Part shown: piece by piece, positions 24,459 to 31,140 of the stretch
How positions within the stretch are numbered: the stretch's first letter is position 1
Layout: the number at the start of each line of letters is the position of its first letter
Assembly (NCBI GenBank): GCA_023249105.1
Contig: JAHFDG010000044.1
Coordinates: forward strand, 1 to 33,978
Length of the DNA: 33,978 nucleotides
Source: Candidatus Methanoperedens sp.
GTDB taxonomy: Archaea > Halobacteriota > Methanosarcinia > Methanosarcinales > Methanoperedenaceae
Direction: 5' to 3'
Translations under genes and position numbers: made by a program
The notes under the pieces: generated by a model
Databases searched by the model: none
The model's input: the letters and a program-made list of their open reading frames with translations, nothing else
What the model was told of the DNA's origin: nothing

Positions 24459-25460
24459 TTATTGCTTTCCTATAAATTTACTAACCGATTCTGCGATGGC
24501 ATTCGATACATCAGAAGTTGAATAAGAACCTCCAAGGTCAGGCGTTACTATCCCCTGCGCAAGGACATCGTCTACAGCCCGGCTGATTGATTCTGCTTCC
24601 TTATTCTTTCCAGCCCATTCAAGCATCATCCTGACGCTCAGGATAGCCGCAATCGGATTGGCAATGCCTTTCCCTGCAATATCAGGAGCGCTTCCGTGTA
24701 TGGGTTCAAAAAGCGCATACCTGTCGCCGATATTGGCGCTCGGGCAAAGGCCAAGCCCGCCTGCTATGGCGGCTGCCTCGTCGCTCAGGATATCGCCGAA
24801 GAGGTTGGTGGTCACTATCACATCATATTTTTGCGGACGCAGAACCAGGTCGTACGCCATTGCATCAACCAGCATTTCAGTATAAGATATGCCGTTTTTC
24901 TTTGCAACACCGATAGCGATATCGCGGAAAAAAGAATCCGATTTTAATACATTTGCCTTATGCACTATGGTAATTGACTGTTTTCTTTCTTTTGCAAGCA
25001 GACATGCGCGCATTGCTATTCTCTCGCTGCCCTTTCTGGTAATAACCCGTGTGGTATATGCTGCGTCTTCATGCAGTTCCTCAATCCCGGAGTACATACC
25101 TTCGGTATTTTCCCTTACAATTACAAAATCGAATTTACCGGCGCAGGGCAATTTAACAGTTTTCAAAGGCACAAACGGCCGTATGTTGGCATATAAATCA
25201 AGTTCTTTTCTGAGGCGCACAAGTACACTTTTATAATCAGGGTCTGGCGGCGTGGTGATTGCACCGAAAAGCACGCAATCACATTCCTTGATGGTTTCAA
25301 TATCCTCATCGGTAATTGCGCTCCCCGTGCGCTCCCACTTGCCATAGCCAATATCAAGAGGTACTTTTTCGATATCGAGCCCGAAGGCATCGAGTACGGT
25401 AAGAGCTGCCGGGATAACTTCCCTGCCTATGCCATCCCCCGGAACAATTGCGATTTTCAT
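24459..25460 (-). CDS. aksF: isopropylmalate/homoisocitrate dehydrogenase family protein (probable AksF)
   Basis: This 333-residue NAD(P)-dependent beta-decarboxylating dehydrogenase shows the family landmarks: PGDGIG near the N terminus, the substrate arginines in LRKELDLYANIRP, VRENTEGMYSG, HKANVLK, the metal site TTNLFGDILSDEAA, and EPIHGSAPDIAGKGIANP. LeuB, homoisocitrate dehydrogenase and threo-isocitrate dehydrogenase look alike. I favour AksF, acting in the 2-oxosuberate route to coenzyme B, because the linked small hydratase subunit has a homoaconitase-type loop. LeuB of leucine synthesis remains possible. The ATG follows directly after a hairpin (AAAGGG/CCCTTT) with no ribosome site visible, so initiation may depend on that structure or be leaderless. 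Confidence 0.82.
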   Translation of the reverse strand: MKIAIVPGDGIGREVIPAALTVLDAFGLDIEKVPLDIGYGKWERTGSAITDEDIETIKECDCVLFGAITTPPDPDYKSVLVRLRKELDLYANIRPFVPLKTVKLPCAGKFDFVIVRENTEGMYSGIEELHEDAAYTTRVITRKGSERIAMRACLLAKERKQSITIVHKANVLKSDSFFRDIAIGVAKKNGISYTEMLVDAMAYDLVLRPQKYDVIVTTNLFGDILSDEAAAIAGGLGLCPSANIGDRYALFEPIHGSAPDIAGKGIANPIAAILSVRMMLEWAGKNKEAESISRAVDDVLAQGIVTPDLGGSYSTSDVSNAIAESVSKFIGKQ

Positions 25461-25764
25461 AAAGGGTTACGCCCCTTTATGACGTCCCGAGTCACGTCTA
25501 AACTGAAACTTCGGTTTACGCAGTGTTGGGGTATGCGCAGCATACTCCTCGTTTGGTAAAGCTTTCCCAAAGGTTTTCGGGAGGACGGGTCCGGGTATGG
25601 TGTACCATACCCGTCGTTTGAAAAGCGACACCTCGCTTTATGCGGTATCCACGTATGCCTGTGGGCATACGTGTCTGCGAAGTAAAGCAGCGCAACGGTT
25701 TTTGATAAAACTTTCCTAAAGTTTTTCATTATGCTCAGTATTTTTTGGATTTTCCGGTTGATTT
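25461..25764. repeat. tract of consecutive hairpins between aksF and the small membrane protein gene
   Basis: This stretch of about 300 bp has no convincing gene but at least seven inverted repeats in a row. Clearest are AAAGGG/CCCTTT (25461-25466, 25473-25478), GTATGC/GCATAC (25531-25536, 25540-25545), TTTGG/CCAAA around AAAGCTTT (25552-25571), CGGGTATGGT/ACCATACCCG (25592-25613), AAAGCG/CGCTTT (25622-25627, 25634-25639), CACGTATGCC/GGCATACGTG (25650-25659, 25664-25673) and AAACTTT/AAAGTTT (25708-25714, 25718-25724). Three of them share a GTATG...CATAC core and similar flanks, as if descended from one element. A 90-codon minus-strand frame runs through and ends in ATGA at aksF, but its odd residue mix suggests chance. 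Confidence 0.8.
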
Positions 25765-25920
25765 TCAGGGTATTGACAGGGGTAATTTGCTGATTAAATT
25801 ATCCATCGAATGTGTGAATTTTGGAATTACTACGAAAAGGACAATCAAAATTGTTATCGCTATGGCAAAAAACAGGTAGAAAGATAAACCCTGTCCAAAA
25901 TATATCGTTTTTTTTCTCAT
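25765..25920 (-). CDS. 51-residue single-pass membrane protein
   Basis: This small gene starts with an ATG that overlaps the stop of the upstream gene (ATGA), with GGAGGA as ribosome site inside that gene's last codons. The product starts [11 protein letters not shown], has one hydrophobic helix (about 12-33; LSFYLFFAIAITILIVLFVV) and a short tail ending LSIP. Positive residues before the helix predict the N terminus inside. Strong coupling signals argue that it is real. The function is unknown; it may anchor the 292-residue protein encoded just before it. Confidence 0.72.
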   Translation of the reverse strand: MRKKTIYFGQGLSFYLFFAIAITILIVLFVVIPKFTHSMDNLISKLPLSIP

Positions 25921-26795
25921 AGTCCTCCAGTCTCAGTCTTTTGATTATTATCTATGCGATTCCCTTTTATAATCTTTACCAGCATCCGGATTGCATCCAC
26001 AATATCATATTCTGAAGCTCCCCAGTGCACCACGACGCCGTCAATGCCGTTTATGTTCACCATACCTGATTTCTTACTCTGGCAGCATCGTGTGATAAAT
26101 GGTTTTGTTGGCATGTAAAGCTCAGCTTTGAGGGGACACATATTTATATGTTTATAGACGAGATTGGGGAACCGCAGTTCAAAAATCTGTTTTGAGATAT
26201 CGCATCCCACAAGGGTGGAATTATTCTCAATTTCGGTATCGGTATCAAGGTATTTTCCTTTGAGTTCCGAAGCATGACATGGGAAAACCATCTTATCCCC
26301 TTCAAACTTGCGAAGGTCTATGAGTTTTGTGGTGAACCTGATATTCAGCTCACCCAGTATCCCGCTTTTGACAAGCCTTTCTACTGCGAAAGAAAGCCAC
26401 GGGGGTTCAGGCGGCGCGATGTCGATAACCTCAATCTCCACAACCTCATTGAGGCTGGGGTCCTGCACAAAAGTGATATGCCTGTCCATACCTTCAAAAA
26501 TAACAGTGTTCACTTTACCACGGACAAGCGGTATTGCGGATTCAATGAGACGCGTCCTGTCATGGGAATCGAGTTTTTCCCCGAATTTCTTTATCTGGTT
26601 CCCTCTCGCCACCAGTTCAAGCGAAATTAGTTTTTTCATGAGGCCTTCTCCCTCGCTTTTTACTCTGTAGATTGAAAAGCCGGAAGGGAGGTCTGCTATC
26701 AGGTATTCTGTTGAAAAATAGATGGGGCAGCCAAGGCGCCCGGTCGGGTCGCTCCTTGTTACTCCCACACTTTTATAATCGGGAGGGAATATCAT
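25917..26795 (-). CDS. conserved-looking protein of unknown function in the coenzyme B cluster
   Basis: I do not recognise this 292-residue cytoplasmic protein with confidence. It has six cysteines (23, 173, 198, 220, 237, 238), several in distinctive settings ([33 protein letters not shown]), which could bind a metal or an iron-sulfur cluster. No signal peptide or membrane helix is visible. The ATG overlaps the stop of aksE by four bases (ATGA), and its own stop overlaps the small membrane protein gene, so three genes form a tightly coupled operon. The context suggests a role tied to coenzyme B synthesis or to the hydratase next door, which is inference only. Confidence 0.75.
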   Translation of the reverse strand: MIFPPDYKSVGVTRSDPTGRLGCPIYFSTEYLIADLPSGFSIYRVKSEGEGLMKKLISLELVARGNQIKKFGEKLDSHDRTRLIESAIPLVRGKVNTVIFEGMDRHITFVQDPSLNEVVEIEVIDIAPPEPPWLSFAVERLVKSGILGELNIRFTTKLIDLRKFEGDKMVFPCHASELKGKYLDTDTEIENNSTLVGCDISKQIFELRFPNLVYKHINMCPLKAELYMPTKPFITRCCQSKKSGMVNINGIDGVVVHWGASEYDIVDAIRMLVKIIKGNRIDNNQKTETGGL

Positions 26796-27283
26796 AAACT
26801 CACCTTTTTCCGGTGTTCCACAAGACCGCCGTCTGCAAGTATCTCGCGAAGGAAATCCGGAAGTTTTGTGGCTGGGTATGTCTTATCTTTATTTTTCACG
26901 ATTCCTGTCCCAAGGTCGATTTCGATAATATCCCCTTCCATGCAGTCAATTCTTGCTTCGATGATGGGAAGACCTACGTTAATCGCATTCCTGAAAAAAA
27001 TCCTGGCAAAAGATTCTGCAACGATGCATGCTATGCCTGCATGTTTCAAAGCAAGTGGCGCCTGTTCGCGGGATGAGCCGCATCCGAAATTCCTGCCTGC
27101 AACTATTATATCCCCTGTTTTTACTTTTTTTGCGAACTCCGGGTCAATCCCTTCCATAACATGGGATGCGAACACATTCATATCGGTGGTACGAAGATAT
27201 TTACCGGGAATAATGACATCGGTGTCAATATTATCGCCGAATCTCCATACTTTTCCCGATATCCTGTTGATGTTTTTATTCAT
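26792..27283 (-). CDS. aksE: homoaconitase/isopropylmalate isomerase small subunit, homoaconitase type (AksE)
   Basis: This 163-residue swivel subunit of an aconitase-family hydro-lyase shows the family signatures [15 protein letters not shown] and [14 protein letters not shown]. The substrate-recognition loop reads Tyr29-Leu30-Arg31-Thr32. From published work on the Methanocaldococcus enzyme, YLRT marks homoaconitase of coenzyme B synthesis, while leucine-pathway isomerases differ at the last two positions. This points to AksE, working with a large subunit (AksD) that is not in the window. No Shine-Dalgarno site precedes the ATG. A TATA-like element at 27307-27327 lies about 30 bp upstream, suggesting a leaderless mRNA. 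It heads the operon that continues to the small membrane protein and perhaps to aksF. Confidence 0.88.
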   Translation of the reverse strand: MNKNINRISGKVWRFGDNIDTDVIIPGKYLRTTDMNVFASHVMEGIDPEFAKKVKTGDIIVAGRNFGCGSSREQAPLALKHAGIACIVAESFARIFFRNAINVGLPIIEARIDCMEGDIIEIDLGTGIVKNKDKTYPATKLPDFLREILADGGLVEHRKKVSL

Positions 27284-27306
27284 GGCTTGCTATGGATATT
27301 GTCTAA

Positions 27307-27327
27307 GGCAAGCATAATCATTTTGGT
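27307..27327 (-). promoter_or_regulatory. promoter element of aksE, shared with the subtilase gene
   Basis: On the minus strand this reads ACCAAAATGATTATGCTTGCC in two parts, ACCAAAATGA then TTATGCTTGCC. It matches 31031-31051 at 20 of 21 positions. It lies 23 bp upstream of the aksE ATG, the distance expected for a TATA/BRE region of a leaderless gene. Confidence 0.5.
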
Positions 27328-27333
27328 AAGGCA

Positions 27334-30300
27334 TCACCTGTTGCGCCTGAGGATATAAACAGCAGCAAGTATTATTGTAATCAATGCTAAAATTATCGTT
27401 GTAAATGTCAGGATATCATTGAATCCGGTTGTTACAGGGGGTACAGGCGCTGGCGTTTGTACGGTTTCAGCCGGGATGATTCTTGTTGCGGCGGCAGTTG
27501 CTTCCATGGCTGCTGCCGCTTTTTCCAGTGAACCCGTAATCGCAAAAGGTGAGAATTTATCGGTTGTGGATAGATAATACTCAAATCCTATGTCCTCTTT
27601 TATCTTTTGAGTGGGCAATCGCACCCATTCGGAATCGTGGCGGTAAAGAGCGATATTACCCGGATTATTCTCATTTATCCAATTTTTTTTAACCCTGAAA
27701 GTAATCTCGGCATTTTTTATGTTCTTTGGCACAGCAAAGCCGGATGTTCCAACCCAGATGTTAATGTTTTTATAAACAATACCTGACGCCGGAATATTTA
27801 TAAGAGTGGATGTATTTTTCAGCACTTCAACGGCAGTATTGATTTCCCCGGCATTGATATTACCTGTTATGTTAATGGATAATACAGGATTGCTGCTGTT
27901 GGTGAACCTGTATGATGTCATTTTGTCTTTGAAGATATGCAAATCGTATTTCTCTTTAACCTCGATATTGGTGGCGTTCTCACCAGAGGCTCCGCCGCCG
28001 CCCCCACCACCGCCTCCTCCACCTCCCCCGCCGCCACCATTCCCTCCCGAAGATAAAGTAGTAAAGCTCCCTTCTGCGCTTTCGGCGCTGTTTCCGCTCT
28101 GGTCGGTGCTGTTAACAATATAATAATATGTCGTGCTTGCGGTCAATCCTGTTAATTGCACGCTATGCGAGGTTACATTGGCAGTATCGTTTAAAGCAGA
28201 GGTATAACTTCCGCTGGCTGTGCCGTACCTGACGAGGCTCTGGGAAGCTTCATTTGTCGTTGTCCAGCTTATTGTGGCTGAACTTGTAGTTATCGAAGAT
28301 ACTGAAATCCCGGAAATAGTTGGGGGAGTAGTGTCAGCCAGGGGTGCAAAAATCGAAAAATGGCTCGTATATCCGGAAACTTTCCTGTTCAGGATATCCA
28401 CGCTTGAATTTACTGTAATTTCCCAGCTATTTGAGGCTGTATTGTAAAACCACAGCCTGAGTTTTGTCTCATTTCCGGAGATAAGGGTGGAATTGTATTC
28501 AATCTCGATTTTCAGGGATTTGTCGAATGTAAGGTTTGAAAAATTCAAAGCCACGCCTGCCGAGGTTAAACCATCAAGTGAAGGAAGTTCCACCGGCGCA
28601 ATAAGCAAGTCGCCTGTAACTCCTGTAGATGCAGAAATGGTTATGGAAGCATTGAATATTGTGGAATCGACCGTGAAATTAAATTGGGTCTTGTTTCCCA
28701 CGCTTGTATTGACCTGCGCCTTGATTCCAAGAAGGATGCTTGCTGACGTATTGCTGTTGTTTCGTATATCCGTCACATTCACAGGCAGCCTGACTAAAGA
28801 GCCGCTTCTATTTGTGAAAGTTGTGCTTGTATTAAACTGCCAGATGCCGCTATTGTTTTCCAGTTCCTGGCTTGCATTGCCCCCAAGCTGGGTAAGATTC
28901 ACCGTGACATTTTGAATATTACTCACATTGGCAAAATCATGTGTACTTACCTTCAGGGTGGTATTTTCAATCCCGTCCGGCTTTATCGAATCCGGGCTGG
29001 CTCTTGCCCATTCGATAACAGGCGGGGTTGTATCTGTTACATTGAGCAGGATGTTTGTGTTCTCTGAATTTCCGGCGCCGTCTGTGGCATTTACTGAAAG
29101 TGAGAAGTTCCCCACCGAAGTTGTATTGACCGTTATCTGCCATGTTCCGTTTAACGATGTGCCATTTACTAGTGCCATGGCGCTGCCTGACGAGCCGCCT
29201 ATTGCGCTCTGGTTCACTGTTACCCGCGCAACGCCGCTTGTGTTATCGCTGACGTTTGCCCGTAATATAGAGGTTCCCGAACCTGCTTCTATCGTAGAAT
29301 TGCTTGCGCTTGTGTTGATGATGCGCGGAGGGATGTTGTCCACGGTTACGGATAACCGGACGCTGTTGTTCACATTGCTGACATTGTCATAAGCCGTTAC
29401 ATTCAGGTAATATGTTCCGTCCGGGGCGTTTACTATTATGCTATTATTTATCCAGAATCCAGAATCTTTTAAGAGGGAAACATTGTTAAGAGAGGCGTTT
29501 ATGGATGAAACATTTATGGTAGCATTCTTAACTCCTGAGATGGCATCTGTTATCGTCGCATTGAGGGTTATTCCTGTGCCGTTTTTAGCAGCAGTATTTC
29601 CGCTAATATAACCTGTCGGGTTTGCGATAACATACGGACCAACAGTGTCAATAGATAAAACTGCTGCGGACACATTTATTCGTCCTGCGCCGTATGTGTT
29701 ATCATTTCCGGCAGCGCCCAAGTCTATTGATGTGCTGTTAAAAATATTTTTTATCTGGGCAGGTGTAAGATTTGTGCCTTGTCTTTGTGCAGCATGTAAA
29801 AGAAGTGCGACCGTACCTGAAACGTGGGGGGTTGCCATCGAGGTGCCAGAAGCTGGATTACTACCTATTAAAGCCGTATAACCATTGGTAATGTAATTCA
29901 ATGAAGTGATACTTACTCCTGGCGCGCTGACATCAGGTTTTGTCAGAACTTCTCCATCGACTGTAATTGGTCCTCTACTGCTAAAAAATGCTATAGTATC
30001 AGTGCTGTCAACAGCCCCAACAGCAATTACGTTCTTTTCGCCACCAGGAAACTGTATCGTTCCTGACCCCGGACCGCTATTTCCTGCTGCCGCTATTACC
30101 ACCACACCTGTATTTATTGCGTTATTGACCGCTGTGGTTATTGTAGCATCACGGTCTCCGCCCAGAGACATACTAATTATATTGACCCTGTTCTCCACCG
30201 ACCACTGGATTCCACTTACTATATCGCTATCATAACAAACTCCAACACTGTTGCACACCTTAACCCCGAACAAATTCACATTCGGCGCCACACCCGTAGT

Positions 30301-31011
30301 TGTTCCTCCGCTTCCATTCCCACCAACTGTTCCAGCGACATGCGTCCCGTGACCATTATCGTCATAAGGTGAACTCCCGCTACCTACATAATCCATCCAT
30401 TTAATGACCCGCCCAGCAATATCAGGATGCGAGGCGTTAATCCCCGTATCAATCACAGAAACATTAATTCCGCTGCCGTCAATCCCGAGTTCCCAGACCT
30501 TCGTAGCGTTTATGCGCTTTATTTCAGTGGTTGCACTATCTATCTGCCCCTGCGAGACCTGAACAGAAAAATCTTCCAGAATATGAACCTCGGAATCAAG
30601 CTCGATTCCTGCTACGTCATCGCGTTTTGATAGTTCCTCGATAAGTTCAGGCGTTGCATTCACAGCGATTGCATTTACAATCCAGAACTGTTTTATTTTG
30701 TCAGCTTTTCCCAGGTCTTTTTTTTCCTTCAATAAAGCCGAAAGTTTTTCCTGGCTCCCCTGTGCATGGCTCTTCATCGAGATGACCGCATTTTCTTTCG
30801 ATAAGGTTTTAAAGGACGGCTGGTCTTTCAGGGTGATAATTACAGGAATATTCCCGCCCTTTGACATGCGAGATTTTACTTCAATTGCGGTTTTATCGCT
30901 TGCGGCTTCAGCTAAAAAAATACCGGACAAAAATAATAGAAGTACAGATGCCAGGATAGAAATAGAAATCAATTTCTTGAAAACTGGAAAATGCGCCTTT
31001 TTTTGAACCAT
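27334..31011 (-). CDS. cell-surface S8 family subtilisin-like protease
   Basis: This 1225-residue secreted serine protease has a signal peptide (about 12-36), an I9-type propeptide region (about 53-145) and a peptidase S8 domain with the full triad Asp188 (VIDTG), His221 (GHGTHVAGT), Ser391 (GTSMATPHVSGT) and the oxyanion Asn311. Ig-like repeats follow (about 455-700), then a beta module ending in SHFSIFAPL, a fibronectin type III-like domain, a run of glycines, a PGF-pre-PGF-like domain (KNINIWVG... to DKFSPFAI), an Ala/Pro/Thr-rich stalk and a C-terminal helix ending RRNR. This is the plan of a surface protein held by a C-terminal anchor, perhaps an archaeosortase substrate. It likely processes surface or external proteins. 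No ribosome site is seen, and a promoter element lies about 20 bp upstream. Confidence 0.93.
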   Translation of the reverse strand: MVQKKAHFPVFKKLISISILASVLLLFLSGIFLAEAASDKTAIEVKSRMSKGGNIPVIITLKDQPSFKTLSKENAVISMKSHAQGSQEKLSALLKEKKDLGKADKIKQFWIVNAIAVNATPELIEELSKRDDVAGIELDSEVHILEDFSVQVSQGQIDSATTEIKRINATKVWELGIDGSGINVSVIDTGINASHPDIAGRVIKWMDYVGSGSSPYDDNGHGTHVAGTVGGNGSGGTTTGVAPNVNLFGVKVCNSVGVCYDSDIVSGIQWSVENRVNIISMSLGGDRDATITTAVNNAINTGVVVIAAAGNSGPGSGTIQFPGGEKNVIAVGAVDSTDTIAFFSSRGPITVDGEVLTKPDVSAPGVSITSLNYITNGYTALIGSNPASGTSMATPHVSGTVALLLHAAQRQGTNLTPAQIKNIFNSTSIDLGAAGNDNTYGAGRINVSAAVLSIDTVGPYVIANPTGYISGNTAAKNGTGITLNATITDAISGVKNATINVSSINASLNNVSLLKDSGFWINNSIIVNAPDGTYYLNVTAYDNVSNVNNSVRLSVTVDNIPPRIINTSASNSTIEAGSGTSILRANVSDNTSGVARVTVNQSAIGGSSGSAMALVNGTSLNGTWQITVNTTSVGNFSLSVNATDGAGNSENTNILLNVTDTTPPVIEWARASPDSIKPDGIENTTLKVSTHDFANVSNIQNVTVNLTQLGGNASQELENNSGIWQFNTSTTFTNRSGSLVRLPVNVTDIRNNSNTSASILLGIKAQVNTSVGNKTQFNFTVDSTIFNASITISASTGVTGDLLIAPVELPSLDGLTSAGVALNFSNLTFDKSLKIEIEYNSTLISGNETKLRLWFYNTASNSWEITVNSSVDILNRKVSGYTSHFSIFAPLADTTPPTISGISVSSITTSSATISWTTTNEASQSLVRYGTASGSYTSALNDTANVTSHSVQLTGLTASTTYYYIVNSTDQSGNSAESAEGSFTTLSSGGNGGGGGGGGGGGGGGGGASGENATNIEVKEKYDLHIFKDKMTSYRFTNSSNPVLSINITGNINAGEINTAVEVLKNTSTLINIPASGIVYKNINIWVGTSGFAVPKNIKNAEITFRVKKNWINENNPGNIALYRHDSEWVRLPTQKIKEDIGFEYYLSTTDKFSPFAITGSLEKAAAAMEATAAATRIIPAETVQTPAPVPPVTTGFNDILTFTTIILALITIILAAVYILRRNR

Positions 31012-31030
31012 TTGCTTACATATTTTTTAC

Positions 31031-31051
31031 GGCAAGCATAATCGTTTTGGT
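31031..31051 (-). promoter_or_regulatory. promoter element of the subtilase gene, shared with aksE
   Basis: This differs from the element at 27307-27327 at one position (G for A on the plus strand) and lies 19 bp upstream of the subtilase ATG. Conservation at a similar distance from two unrelated genes, neither with a Shine-Dalgarno site, points to a promoter or operator. Confidence 0.5.
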
Positions 31052-31093
31052 TTAAAAAGAAAAAAAATCATGAAAATGAATTTAAAAAATAAT

Positions 31094-31140
31094 ACACGTA
31101 TGGTTAAATCCATACGTGTGTGCGAGGCGGTTTTTCGCCT
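31094..31140 (-). terminator. double hairpin terminator after the 915-residue surface protein gene
   Basis: Read on the minus strand, AGGCG/CGCCT (31125-31140) overlaps the stop codon. It is followed by a perfect 10-bp stem ACACGTATGG/CCATACGTGT (31094-31103, 31110-31119) with a 6-nt loop, then a T-rich stretch (ATTATTTTTTAAATT). The second stem and its flank resemble the hairpin at 25650-25673. Confidence 0.6.

Noticed and set aside
25457-25729. 90-codon minus-strand open frame ending in ATGA at the aksF start
   Set aside because: It runs through the hairpin tract, has no ribosome site, and its residue mix (many Tyr, His, Arg, Pro and Cys with no hydrophobic pattern) looks like translated palindromes. 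The ATGA junction is noted but not enough.
25461-25764. CRISPR array
   Set aside because: The repeated hairpins are degenerate, differ in length and have no regular spacers; no cas gene is present.
24459-27283. Leucine biosynthesis (leuB/leuD) as the role of this cluster
   Set aside because: The YLRT loop in the small subunit favours homoaconitase and coenzyme B synthesis. Leucine synthesis stays as a weaker alternative, because the dehydrogenase alone cannot decide.
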